Positions 1 to 7,503 are shown, counted from the first letter of the stretch. The stretch: 9,953 nt of DNA from Deltaproteobacteria bacterium (GCA_030623035.1 JAUXFK010000098.1:1-9953), one strand, 5' to 3'. Made by a program: numbers and translations. Notes: generated by a model not told the origin, from the letters alone.

Positions 1-127
1 ATTTTGTTCAAGGTCAAGGAAGGCGAAGATTTTAACCACAGGAATATATTGAGATATTTCGAGGATTAAAATCTGAGCCTGACACAGAGATTGGGCAAAA
101 GGGCCATTTATGGATGGACACCAATTC
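1..127 (+). mobile_element. Family A inverted-repeat element (MITE-like), copy 1, left end cut by window
   Basis: The stretch is nearly the same as 5135-5261 and, in reverse complement, the two ends of 7533-7700. The left terminal repeat and about 25 further bases lie outside the window. The right end carries the terminal motif ATGGATGGACACC. The centre has an inner inverted repeat, AGATTTTAA (28-36) against TTAAAATCT (65-73). The element has no coding capacity of its own, so it is best described as a non-autonomous, snap-back type element. The family is judged from three copies within this window only; which transposase would move it is unknown. Confidence 0.75.
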
Positions 128-200
128 ACATTTTAAGCTGATAATGATTTAGCTTTGGGATATTTTCGCCTCTACAAACAGCATGTCCGATCATGAGTTA

Positions 201-358
201 TTTAAGGACGTTGTTTCTATTTATGATATTCATAGCCATAAAGTTGTTCAGCCCTCCCGATTGCTTTTGTAACACCTGATGGGATAGTTCCCTGATATTT
301 CTATAGAAGAAGCGACTGCCTGTCAAGTAATTGATTATTTAGAAACAACGTCCCTAAA
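201..358 (-). mobile_element. Family B inverted-repeat element (MITE-like), copy 1
   Basis: It is 158 bp long and bounded by near-perfect 19-bp terminal inverted repeats: TTTAAGGACGTTGTTTCTA at 201-219 and TAGAAACAACGTCCCTAAA at 340-358. The interior is a reverse-complement match, roughly 85-90% by eye, to 7789-7944. There is no full-length ORF, so it is non-autonomous. Read on the minus strand, the interior has a short open stretch ending in ...GVTKAIGRAEQ... then a stop. That stretch is also open in the other copy and may be a relic of a longer gene. No clear target-site duplication is visible. Confidence 0.8.
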
Positions 359-439
359 CTCCGCTTGTCTCCATCGAATTCCAGCATTCTTACTCACTAA
401 TCGTATCTCATAATGCCCAGGATATTCAAAATTCATCTT

Positions 440-958
440 TCAGTGACTTATTGGTCTGTTTTCACTTTGAGCTTTCATTTCGGACGCTAGAGACAACAAC
501 TCATCTTTGCACGGACGAAAATAAATCATTGCTGCTGCGGAAATAATTAACAATAGATAAAGTGACATAGTGTCTTTCGTCAGAATAAAAAGTACAAATC
601 CATATAATCCGATACTTTCCAATAGCGACGATGTTACTAATATAGCGATTCTATATTTAGCTACCGCTGGATGTTGAGACCTTGGCTGTAGAATTGAATC
701 GAAAAACGAGTTGTTTACCCTCAATAAAAACTTACGTAGATAATAGACTATAAAAATAGTTCCGAATGATACTGCGAAAAATACATATTTAATCGTCTCT
801 ATGGGCAAATTAGAATCGAGGCTACCTTGCAATTCAAAGCCGGCAATTTTGCTAACAACTAAATATATACCCAAAGAGCCTAATATGGCCACCCAAATTA
901 TAAAAGTAAATAGATAACCAGTATTCAACTGTTTCAATTCATTCGCCTCATCCTGCAT
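440..958 (-). CDS. Conserved-looking hypothetical membrane protein with four predicted TM helices
   Basis: The gene encodes 172 residues and I do not recognise the family. Hydrophobic segments at about residues 14-36, 55-74, 102-126 and 129-147 predict four membrane helices. A charged N-terminus (MQDEANELKQ) comes first, and a hydrophilic tail follows helix 4. A short motif right after helix 4, YFRPCKDEL (146-154), looks like a possible family signature. The ATG at 958 is supported by a purine-rich GGGGGA about 7 bases upstream. The gene stands alone, with element B downstream and element C upstream (989-1127), so any promoter must lie in the roughly 30 bp up to element C, inside it or beyond it. 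Membrane location is inferred from hydropathy only; no catalytic residues are evident. Confidence 0.75.
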   Translation of the reverse strand: MQDEANELKQLNTGYLFTFIIWVAILGSLGIYLVVSKIAGFELQGSLDSNLPIETIKYVFFAVSFGTIFIVYYLRKFLLRVNNSFFDSILQPRSQHPAVAKYRIAILVTSSLLESIGLYGFVLFILTKDTMSLYLLLIISAAAMIYFRPCKDELLSLASEMKAQSENRPISH

Positions 959-988
959 AACTAATCCCCCCTTTTTTTAGTTTATAAA

Positions 989-1127
989 TTTGATGATCTC
1001 GTAAAAAGTCGTCACTCCGGTGAAAACCGGAGTCCAGATGGTCCGCAACTGCTTGAAAACACTGGATTCCGGCTTTTGCCGGAATGACGGGAAATGGTAT
1101 TTTTTGACTTTTTACGAGATCATCAAA
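989..1127. mobile_element. Family C inverted-repeat element with two internal hairpins (MITE-like)
   Basis: The element is 139 bp with perfect 22-bp terminal inverted repeats at 989-1010 and 1106-1127, whose core is CTCGTAAAAAGTC against GACTTTTTACGAG. It contains two internal perfect hairpins, ACTCCGG/CCGGAGT (1014-1033) and ATTCCGG/CCGGAAT (1066-1085), which are themselves related in inverted orientation. No coding potential is present. It sits between the divergent membrane-protein gene and the nitronate monooxygenase-like gene, so transcripts or promoters of either may involve it. Only one copy is in the window, so the call rests on its structure. Confidence 0.75.
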
Positions 1128-1137
1128 GTTTACAAGG

Positions 1138-1153
1138 TATTATTATTATTATT
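1138..1153. repeat. Short ATT trinucleotide run
   Basis: Five ATT units run between element C and the ribosome binding site of the downstream gene. They lie inside a TTACAA...TTGTAA inverted pair. The run could vary in length by slippage and so change promoter spacing, but nothing shows that it does. Confidence 0.5.
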
Positions 1154-1196
1154 TGTAAGTTAATTAATGTAAATCCTATAAAAAGAGGAGGGGAAG

Positions 1197-2168
1197 ATGC
1201 TAAAAACCAAAATAACTGAAATGTTTGACATAACGTATCCTTTCTTTGGCGGGACAATGATGTACATTTCAACTCCTGCGTTTGTTGGTGCTGTCTCTGA
1301 AGCAGGAGGAATCGGGATTCTGGCTTCGGCAATGTATCGAAGTAAAGAGAGTTTCAAAGATGCCATAAAAGAAGTCAAGGACAAGACCGATAAACCGTTT
1401 GGCGTGAATATAAACCTTTTCCCTATGATGCAGCCGATAGATAATAATGAGTATATGGATGTTATCATAGAGGAAGGGGTCAAGGTCGTTGAAACAAGTG
1501 GGCACAGGGCACCGGACGACATTGTGGCAAGGTTAAAACCAGAGGGAATAAAACTCATTCATAAATGCGTTGGAGTAAGATATGCCAAAAAAGTCGAATC
1601 TGTAGGTGTTGATGTGGTTACAGTTGTTGGCTTTGAAAATGGTGGGGCAACCGGTACACTCGATATAACGACGCTGTGTCTTGTCCCTGCAGTTGTAAAC
1701 GCTGTAAATATACCGGTAGTTGGCGGCGGCGGAATTGCAACGGGTCAAGGTATCGCAGCTATTCTGGCACTGGGAGCGGAAGGGGTGATTATGGGAACCC
1801 GGATACTCTGTACAGAAGAATGCCCTATTCATGACAATCTAAAGAAGGCATTGCTGGCAGCAAGTGAGACGGATACAGTCTTGATGTTGCGTCCATACGG
1901 TAATACTCATAGGTGTTGGATTAGTGAAGTTACAAAGAAAGTAAAAGAACTGGAAGAAGAGAATGCACCCTTTGAAAAGATTATCCCATTGATTGAAGGG
2001 CCTAAAACCCTTTCGATGATTCGAGATGGAGACCTAAAGAGCGGCTTCATCTCTTGTGGTCAGGGTATTGGTCAGGTCAATCGTATTGTGCCGGTCAAAG
2101 ACCTCTTTCATCAATTGGCAGATGAACTGAAAGATGCAAATAATCGCTTGGGTCAAATTATCGGTTGA
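1197..2168 (+). CDS. Nitronate monooxygenase / 2-nitropropane dioxygenase family FMN protein
   Basis: The product is a 323-residue FMN-dependent TIM-barrel protein of the NPD family, which includes nitronate monooxygenases and FabK-type enoyl-ACP reductases. Family features visible are an N-terminal PFFGG (15-19), AGGIGILAS (36-44), the GVNINL strand (69-74), and the phosphate-binding VVGGGGIATGQG (174-185) with GAEGVIMGTRIL (193-204). Where well-studied nitronate monooxygenases and FabK have a conserved EAGGH motif, this protein reads ENGGA (147-151), so the usual active-site His is absent. The true reaction is therefore uncertain; an anaerobic acyl-CoA or enoyl oxidoreductase role is as plausible as nitronate oxidation. 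The ATG follows a strong GAGGAGGGG ribosome binding site. It leads a same-strand group with an acyl-CoA ligase and an MBL-fold hydrolase; the 230-bp gap makes a shared transcript possible but unproven. Confidence 0.88.
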   Translation: MLKTKITEMFDITYPFFGGTMMYISTPAFVGAVSEAGGIGILASAMYRSKESFKDAIKEVKDKTDKPFGVNINLFPMMQPIDNNEYMDVIIEEGVKVVETSGHRAPDDIVARLKPEGIKLIHKCVGVRYAKKVESVGVDVVTVVGFENGGATGTLDITTLCLVPAVVNAVNIPVVGGGGIATGQGIAAILALGAEGVIMGTRILCTEECPIHDNLKKALLAASETDTVLMLRPYGNTHRCWISEVTKKVKELEEENAPFEKIIPLIEGPKTLSMIRDGDLKSGFISCGQGIGQVNRIVPVKDLFHQLADELKDANNRLGQIIG

Positions 2169-2181
2169 TATTGCCTGTATA

Positions 2182-2349
2182 TTAATTGTTTTGCGCTTTT
2201 AACGGTCTTTTGTTTAAATAAAAGTCTCTTATAGCAGTCTCAGAAGAATAAACAACACCTACGGATATCATCAGTTCACTTGCATCCTCGAGCTCTTTCA
2301 CTTTCTTTAAGATATATTCTTTAGCTACAACCTCGCCTATCCTGGGTGT
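2182..2349 (-). pseudogene. Possible remnant of an unidentified coding sequence
   Basis: The minus strand is open for 55 codons across most of the gap between two plus-strand genes, ending at a TAA at 2182-2184. The translation looks protein-like: AKEYILKKVKELEDASEL, then MISVGVVYSSETAIRDFYL, with a natural mix of charged and hydrophobic residues. There is no start codon with a ribosome binding site, and a stop lies directly upstream (2350-2352), so it is not an intact gene. I do not recognise the family. It could be a decayed gene tail or a chance open frame. Confidence 0.3.
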
Positions 2350-2398
2350 TTATTGATCCGAAAAGTAGTATTAAAAGATTGAAAGGAGGATTTAGAAG

Positions 2399-4072
2399 AT
2401 GGAGGGGATAAATGTCTTTAAATTTCTTATCAATAGACAGATTTTAGGATTGCTTATGCGGAGCAGAACAAGAAAGATAATAAAGGGTTTGAAAAAGGGG
2501 AATATCTTTCTGTCCGGTATCGATAAGTACCCGGATAAAGAGGCGATTGTCTTTGGAGAAAAGAGGTTTACTTATAAGGAGTTTAAAGAGAGAATAAACA
2601 GGTTTAATAATGGATTACTCTCCCTGGGATTAAAGAAGGGAGACCATATATCTATTCTCAGTGGAAATTCAAATGTGATGATCGAGACGATACTGGGCCC
2701 TTCTTTTGCAGGTATTATGACAACACCAATAAACTGGCATCTGAAGAAGGACGAGATAGAGTATGTTATCAACAACTCAAACTCTAAGCTTGTTGTAGTA
2801 GAAGATCAATTCCTCGATAAGATCATCCCAATCAAATCGAAGATAGAAAGTGTTAAGCATTTCTTAGTAGTCGGTGATACAATACCTGATGGTATGATTT
2901 CATACGAGAAACTACTTTGCGATTCATCGAGTGCCGACCTGGAAGAGACCGTTCCAGGTCAAGGCTTTATGCTTTATACATCCGGAACCACCGGACGGCC
3001 GAAGGGTGCACATAGTCTCGCTCTAGATAATCCTGCCAATCTAAAACCGGATGATGTAGCCGACTTTTTATGGATGATGGAAAATATTATGTATAGCTGC
3101 GGCTATCATAAAACAACAAACAGGCATTTGGTTACAGGGCCGATCTATCACGGTGGACCATTAGGATTTTCAGCAGCAACATTGTTCCATTGTGGAACGC
3201 TCTTTATAATGAGAAAGTTTGATCCACAAGAGGCCCTGAGACTTATTGAAAAGGAGAGGCTATCAACGACATTCTCTGCTCCAATTATATTAAAGCGCTT
3301 AATGGACTTTCCGGATAAAGAGAAGTATGATGTGAGCTCTATGAAATCCGTATTATGCGCAGCTGCGCCATGTCCTGCTGAGCTGAAAAAGAAGGTTGTG
3401 GATTACTTCGGTCCTGTATTCTATGAGCTTTATGGGTCAACTGAAGCGGGATACAATACCAGACTTCAACCAAAGCACTATATAAAAAATCCCCAACGAA
3501 TTGCCAGTGTTGGTGAGGTTGCTCCTGGTAATAAGATAAAGATAGTGGATGAAGACGGTAAAGAAGTTCCCACAGGAACTACGGGAGACCTTTATATAAG
3601 CAATGCTATGGTGAAGTATCTTGAATATCATAAAGACCCGGAGAAAACGAAGGGTTCATTCGCAGAGCTTGATGGAGAAAAGTATTTCATTGAGGGCGAA
3701 ATTGCCTATCTTGATAAGGATGGATTTTGCTATATTGTTGACAGGAAAAAGGATATGATCATCAGCGGTGGCGTCAATATATATCCTGCTGAGATCGAGG
3801 AAGTTATTCATTCATGCCCAAGCATATCGGATGTGGCTGTCATCGGCGTACCTGATGAGGAATGGGGAGAGGCTGTAAAAGCCGTTATCGTACTGAAGGA
3901 TGGTGAGAATACAACCAGCGAAGAGATAATAGAATACTGCAAGGAGCACTTGGCAGGATACAAAAGACCAAAGTCTGTCGATTTTGTAAGCGAGCTACCC
4001 AGGCGTCCTGACGGAAAGCTTGTTAAGAGATTGTTGAGAGAAAAGTACAAAAGTGCTGAAGCCTTCCAGTAA
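2399..4072 (+). CDS. AMP-forming acyl-CoA synthetase/ligase (ANL superfamily)
   Basis: The product is a 557-residue adenylate-forming enzyme that would activate a carboxylic acid to its CoA thioester through an acyl-AMP. The visible signatures come in the expected order. The P-loop-like YTSGTTGRPKG lies at 193-203 and the aromatic/acid motif YELYGSTEAG at 342-351. The hinge region DRKKDMIISGGVNIYP lies at 448-463, and the C-terminal PDGKLVKR holds the expected catalytic Lys540. The usual TGD motif, whose Asp binds the ribose, reads EGE (432-434) followed by a normal IAYLDKDGF; this conservative Asp-to-Glu change is unusual. About 40 residues precede the core fold. The start is supported by AAGGAGG nine bases upstream. 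The substrate cannot be read from the sequence; a fatty or aromatic acid is plausible given the NPD-family and MBL-fold neighbours. Confidence 0.93.
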   Translation: MEGINVFKFLINRQILGLLMRSRTRKIIKGLKKGNIFLSGIDKYPDKEAIVFGEKRFTYKEFKERINRFNNGLLSLGLKKGDHISILSGNSNVMIETILGPSFAGIMTTPINWHLKKDEIEYVINNSNSKLVVVEDQFLDKIIPIKSKIESVKHFLVVGDTIPDGMISYEKLLCDSSSADLEETVPGQGFMLYTSGTTGRPKGAHSLALDNPANLKPDDVADFLWMMENIMYSCGYHKTTNRHLVTGPIYHGGPLGFSAATLFHCGTLFIMRKFDPQEALRLIEKERLSTTFSAPIILKRLMDFPDKEKYDVSSMKSVLCAAAPCPAELKKKVVDYFGPVFYELYGSTEAGYNTRLQPKHYIKNPQRIASVGEVAPGNKIKIVDEDGKEVPTGTTGDLYISNAMVKYLEYHKDPEKTKGSFAELDGEKYFIEGEIAYLDKDGFCYIVDRKKDMIISGGVNIYPAEIEEVIHSCPSISDVAVIGVPDEEWGEAVKAVIVLKDGENTTSEEIIEYCKEHLAGYKRPKSVDFVSELPRRPDGKLVKRLLREKYKSAEAFQ

Positions 4073-4155
4073 CACGGAGGATCAGGAGGATTTAAACAGG
4101 AAAGATCGGGATTTGGGCAATAGCCTGTATACAAGAAAAAGGAGAAGGTTTTTAT

Positions 4156-5079
4156 ATGCAAGACGTTGTGAACATTGCTGAAGGTGTATACCTCTTTGAT
4201 ACAAAGGCATTTGGAATGTCCAATTTTACATCGGTTTATCTTGTTATCGGCAAAGATAAGGCCTTGATAGAGACCGGCCCGACGACTTCTTCTTCGCAAA
4301 TATTAAACGGATTGCAAAAACTCGGTATCGATTCAGAGGAGATAACCCATCTCATATTAACCCATATCCATTTGGATCATGGAGGTGGGGCAGGTACCCT
4401 TTTAAAGGTGATGCCTAATGCAAAGGTTATTGTTCACGAAAATGGAATGAGGCATCTGATCGATCCGTCGAAACTGGTGAATAGTTCAAGGAGGGTCTTC
4501 GGAGATTTAATAGACAAATGGTATGGTGAAGTCGTTCCTATTGAAGAAAGGCGCATATTGCCTGTAAAAGGAGGAGAGATTATTGATCTGGGTGATGGTC
4601 ACAGACTGGAAATGATCAATAGCCCCGGACACTCCTCCCATCATATATGCATTTACTCAGAGAAGATCAAAGGGCTCTTTACAGGGGATGCAGCAGGGGT
4701 CTTTTTTCATGAATCCGAAGCATTGATACCCACCACACCCCCTCCTGAATTCGATCCAAAAGTAAATATTGAAACGATCAAAAGCCTTATGAAAAAGGAT
4801 ATAGACTCCCTGTTATTCTCCCATTTTGGGGTGGCCAAAAACGTAGAAAATACTTTAAGAAAATCTATTAACTGGTTGATAAAATGGGATAAATTAGCAT
4901 CATCAATGAAGGATAAAGGCAAGTCTGCAGAAGATATTATCGAAAGATTCAGGCAGGATGCAAAAGAAGAGCTTGGTTCAATAGAGGGGATAGAGTCTGT
5001 TTACAAATGGATCATGGATTATCACATCCCAATGTGTGCTCATGGATACCTTTACTACTTAAAGAAACAAGAGGGATGA
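4156..5079 (+). CDS. Metallo-beta-lactamase-fold metallohydrolase
   Basis: The product is a 307-residue hydrolase of the glyoxalase II-like MBL superfamily. The dinuclear metal site looks complete: THIHLDHGGG gives His70, His72, Asp74 and His75, SPGHSSHH gives His159, FTGDAAG gives Asp178, and FSHFG gives His223. An additional C-terminal helical part (about 228-307) may shape the substrate pocket or act in oligomerisation. AAGGAG lies about 11 bases before the ATG. It follows the acyl-CoA ligase by 83 bp on the same strand, suggesting co-transcription. A thioester or ester hydrolase acting on a product of the pathway is a reasonable inference, but the sequence does not show the substrate. No signal peptide is visible, so it is probably cytoplasmic. 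Confidence 0.9.
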   Translation: MQDVVNIAEGVYLFDTKAFGMSNFTSVYLVIGKDKALIETGPTTSSSQILNGLQKLGIDSEEITHLILTHIHLDHGGGAGTLLKVMPNAKVIVHENGMRHLIDPSKLVNSSRRVFGDLIDKWYGEVVPIEERRILPVKGGEIIDLGDGHRLEMINSPGHSSHHICIYSEKIKGLFTGDAAGVFFHESEALIPTTPPPEFDPKVNIETIKSLMKKDIDSLLFSHFGVAKNVENTLRKSINWLIKWDKLASSMKDKGKSAEDIIERFRQDAKEELGSIEGIESVYKWIMDYHIPMCAHGYLYYLKKQEG

Positions 5080-5089
5080 AGCAAATGAA

Positions 5090-5120
5090 TGGACACTAAT
5101 TAACAGATAGTTAGTGTCCA
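5090..5120. terminator. Perfect 10-bp inverted repeat after the MBL gene, possible hairpin terminator and element end
   Basis: TGGACACTAA (5090-5099) pairs with TTAGTGTCCA (5111-5120) around an 11-base loop, starting 10 bases after the MBL stop codon. The right arm is the terminal repeat of element A copy 2. The left arm is the same terminal sequence facing the other way, as if a solo end of another copy were left there. The hairpin is AT-rich and has no long T tract, so termination is only a possibility. Confidence 0.45.
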
Positions 5121-5261
5121 TCCAGAAATGAGCAATTTTGTACAAGGTCAAGGAAGGCGAAGATTTTAACCGCAGGAATATATGGACATATTTCGAGGAT
5201 TAAAATCTGAGCCTGACACAGAGATTGGGCAAAAGGGCCATTTATGGATGGACGCTAGTTA
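5110..5261 (+). mobile_element. Family A inverted-repeat element (MITE-like), copy 2, complete
   Basis: This is the complete reference copy of family A, about 152 bp. Its left terminus is GTTAGTGTCCATCCAGAAATG; reverse complemented, its right terminus reads AACTAGCGTCCATCCATAAATG. The two halves (each about 57 bp) match each other imperfectly throughout, so the whole element is a long imperfect palindrome. It fills the space between the convergent MBL gene and yjbQ. Its right end overlaps the yjbQ stop codon (5259-5261), so the TAA may be supplied by the element. It may also act as a transcription terminator through its fold-back structure. Confidence 0.8.
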
Positions 5262-5675
5262 ATCCCCGATTATCTTTACCAACACCCTTTTTCTTCGTCT
5301 ACCGTCAAACTCTCCGTAGAATATCTGCTCCCAGGTTCCCAGATCGAGCTTCCCTTCAGTAATGGCAACGACCACTTCCCTTCCCATTATCTGGCGTTTC
5401 ATGTGAGCGTCTGCATTATCTTCGCCTACATTATGCCGATATTGAGAAACAGGACTGTGAGGCGCAATCTTTTCTAACCAGACATCATAGTCGTGGTGAA
5501 GCCCGGATTCATCATCATTGATAAAGACAGAAGCCGTTATGTGCATGGCATTTATAAGTACGAGTCCTTCTTTAATTTTGCTCTCATAAAGGCATTTCTC
5601 AACTTGAGGAGTAATGTTGATAAAAGCACGACGAGTGGGGATCTCAAAGAACAATTCTTTCCGATAACTCTTCAC
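5259..5675 (-). CDS. yjbQ: YjbQ family protein (UPF0047, secondary thiamine-phosphate synthase family)
   Basis: The product is 138 residues, the normal size for YjbQ/UPF0047, whose E. coli member has weak thiamine-phosphate synthase activity; the physiological role remains unclear. Conserved features are NAMHITASVFIND (42-54) with His45, the YRHN motif (79-82), DNADAHMK (86-93) with His91, and GKLDLGTWEQI (108-118) followed by EFDGRRRKRV. The His and Asp residues match the family's presumed metal or active site. The start is a GTG at 5675, supported by AAAGGA eight bases upstream. It is the last gene of an apparent operon, 36 bp after engB. Its stop codon coincides with the end of element A copy 2, but the C-terminus (VLVKIIGD) looks complete. 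Confidence 0.92.
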   Translation of the reverse strand: MKSYRKELFFEIPTRRAFINITPQVEKCLYESKIKEGLVLINAMHITASVFINDDESGLHHDYDVWLEKIAPHSPVSQYRHNVGEDNADAHMKRQIMGREVVVAITEGKLDLGTWEQIFYGEFDGRRRKRVLVKIIGD

Positions 5676-5683
5676 CTCGATTG

Positions 5684-5689
5684 TCCTTT
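5684..5689 (-). promoter_or_regulatory. Ribosome binding site deciding the GTG start of yjbQ
   Basis: AAAGGA on the minus strand lies eight bases before the GTG at 5675. No ATG in this frame lies at a suitable position, so the site supports the non-ATG start. Confidence 0.6.
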
Positions 5690-5711
5690 CCGGGGTTATG
5701 AATTAAATGTA

Positions 5712-6335
5712 TTATTCAGCATTTGTCATTGTATCAGAGGTTTCTTCAATCTTATACAGTATCTGTTTCCAAACTTCACTTTTCCCCTGTTTGGTCACAG
5801 CTGAAAACAGGATGATATTATCCAGGGTTAAAGGAAACGATTTTTTAATTAGCTCAACCTGTCTCTTTAATTTTGATTTGGACAGCTTATCGATCTTATT
5901 CAATGTTAGTAAGGCAGGTATTTTGTAAAAATCAAACCATTCAAGGAGGTTGATATCCTCCTGTGATGGTATTCTCCTAACATCAAAGATCAAAATTACC
6001 AGTTTAAGGTGCTTTCTGGTCTTAAGATAGTTCTCGATCAAGGGTTTCCAGCTCTTTTTTACTTCTATTGGGACCTTGGCATAGCCATAACCTGGAAGGT
6101 CAACGAATGTGATTTTATTATTGATATTAAAGAAATTAATGGATTGGGTCTTACCCGGAGAGGAACTGGTCTTCACCAGATTTTTTCTGTTTACCAAGAC
6201 ATTAATAAGTGAGGACTTTCCAACATTTGATCTGCCGGCAAAGGCCACCTCTGGCAGGGAAGCTATAGGATAATCAGAAGGTTTAAATGCGCTTATCACA
6301 AACTCTGCCAGGGTGATCTTCATAATATTCAACAT
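5712..6335 (-). CDS. engB: Ribosome biogenesis GTP-binding protein EngB (YihA/YsxC)
   Basis: The product is a 207-residue GTPase of the EngB/YihA/YsxC family, which acts in large ribosomal subunit assembly and is essential in many bacteria. All G motifs are visible: G1 GRSNVGKSS (34-42), the G2 region SSSPGKTQS (57-65) with the family Thr63, G3 DLPGYGYA (79-86), G4 NKID (146-149), and the G5-like SAVTKQG (178-184). Length and layout are normal. The ATG at 6335 lies 10 bp after the aminotransferase stop. A second ATG four codons in (giving MKITLAEF) could equally be the start, as neither has a strong ribosome binding site, which suggests translational coupling to the upstream gene. Confidence 0.95.
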   Translation of the reverse strand: MLNIMKITLAEFVISAFKPSDYPIASLPEVAFAGRSNVGKSSLINVLVNRKNLVKTSSSPGKTQSINFFNINNKITFVDLPGYGYAKVPIEVKKSWKPLIENYLKTRKHLKLVILIFDVRRIPSQEDINLLEWFDFYKIPALLTLNKIDKLSKSKLKRQVELIKKSFPLTLDNIILFSAVTKQGKSEVWKQILYKIEETSDTMTNAE

Positions 6336-6345
6336 ATTGTAAGGG

Positions 6346-7488
6346 TTATGGTTTGTCTTGCAAATAACTCTCTATTCGGTCCATGGCGATTTCGATATTT
6401 TCTAGTGAATTCGCATAAGAAAAGCGAATATACCCTTCGCCGTTACTCCCAAAGTCGACCCCTGGTGTTACGCCAACCTTTGCATTTTCCAGGATATCAT
6501 AGGCAAATCTATAGGAGTCGTCTGAAAACGCTTTTGCATTGGCCAGGACATAGAAGGCACCGGTAGGATCAATGGTAATTCCAAAGCCTATCTCCCTCAA
6601 TCTTGAGATCATAAACTTCCTTCTTTTATTATAGGTCTTTTTCATCATTGTAATTTCATCACTTGTTTCCTTCAAAGCAGCAATCCCTGCCCACTGGACA
6701 AATGCATTGGCAGATATGAAGAAGTTCTGATGGATCTTCTGCATAGGACGGGCGAATTCCTTTGGAACGATTGTATACCCCAGCCTCCATCCAGTCATTG
6801 CATAGAGTTTTGAGAAGCCATTGAGCACAAATGCTCTGTCTGTAAATTCTAATATTGTATGTTCCTTGTTTTGATAAACCAATCCATGATAAATCTCATC
6901 TGAAATAACCGGTAATTCGAGTTGTGCGATCTCATTCATTGTGTCAGGGGAAATGAGATTCCCTGTAGGGTTAGAAGGAGAATTGATGATAATCCCTTTT
7001 GTTCTGGCTGTTATTTTATCCATGATCTTTTCGGGTAAGTATTGAAAACCATTCTCCTCATAAACATCTATCCGGGCAGGCCTTCCTTCGACGAACTCTA
7101 TAACATTGGAATAACAAGAGTACGAAGGATTGGGAAGTATGATCTCATCATCAGGGTTGAGTAAAACACAGAACAAGAGCAACATGGCTGGTGAAGTTCC
7201 AGAGGTAACTAAAACCCGGTCTGGAGATATCTCAATACCGTACTTCTCAAAGTAGTGTTCGCAAATTGCCTCCCTGAGTTCAAATAAACCCTGGCTGTGA
7301 GTATAGTGGGTCTTACCATCCCGTAAGGCTTTAATCGCTGCTTCTTTTACACATTCGGGAGTATCAAAGTCTGGTTCTCCTACTTCTAAATGAATAATAT
7401 TTTCCCCTCTAGTTTCCATCTCTGCCGCCTTTTCCATGACGTCCATTACGATAAAAGAGGGTATCTGCAAGGCTTTTTTTGATATCAT
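6346..7488 (-). CDS. Class I/II pyridoxal-phosphate aminotransferase
   Basis: The product is a 380-residue fold-type I PLP enzyme of the aspartate/alanine aminotransferase group, acting in cytoplasmic amino-acid metabolism. Numbering from the start at 7488, the visible signatures are EVGEPDFDTP (35-44), SPSNPTGN (170-177) with Asn173, SDEIYHGL (196-203) with Asp197 and Tyr200, the PLP lysine in GFSKLYAMTGWRLGY (Lys227), and IRFSYA with Arg355 for the substrate carboxylate. The frame is open upstream to 7599, but those 37 codons mostly come from element A copy 3 and are not aminotransferase-like. The start MISKKALQIPSF at 7488, with AAGGA ten bases upstream, gives the usual family length. It leads the engB-yjbQ operon. 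Exact substrate specificity is not readable. Confidence 0.93.
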   Translation of the reverse strand: MISKKALQIPSFIVMDVMEKAAEMETRGENIIHLEVGEPDFDTPECVKEAAIKALRDGKTHYTHSQGLFELREAICEHYFEKYGIEISPDRVLVTSGTSPAMLLLFCVLLNPDDEIILPNPSYSCYSNVIEFVEGRPARIDVYEENGFQYLPEKIMDKITARTKGIIINSPSNPTGNLISPDTMNEIAQLELPVISDEIYHGLVYQNKEHTILEFTDRAFVLNGFSKLYAMTGWRLGYTIVPKEFARPMQKIHQNFFISANAFVQWAGIAALKETSDEITMMKKTYNKRRKFMISRLREIGFGITIDPTGAFYVLANAKAFSDDSYRFAYDILENAKVGVTPGVDFGSNGEGYIRFSYANSLENIEIAMDRIESYLQDKP

Positions 7489-7498
7489 TTGAGTAAAG

Positions 7499-7503
7499 TC
7501 CTT
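7499..7503 (-). promoter_or_regulatory. Ribosome binding site deciding the aminotransferase start
   Basis: AAGGA on the minus strand lies ten bases before the ATG at 7488. It favours this start over the longer open frame that runs up into the element at 7533-7700. Confidence 0.5.

Noticed and set aside
3808..4299. 163-codon minus-strand ORF across the acyl-CoA ligase end and MBL start
   Set aside because: It overlaps two well-supported genes on the other strand and has no domain-like features.
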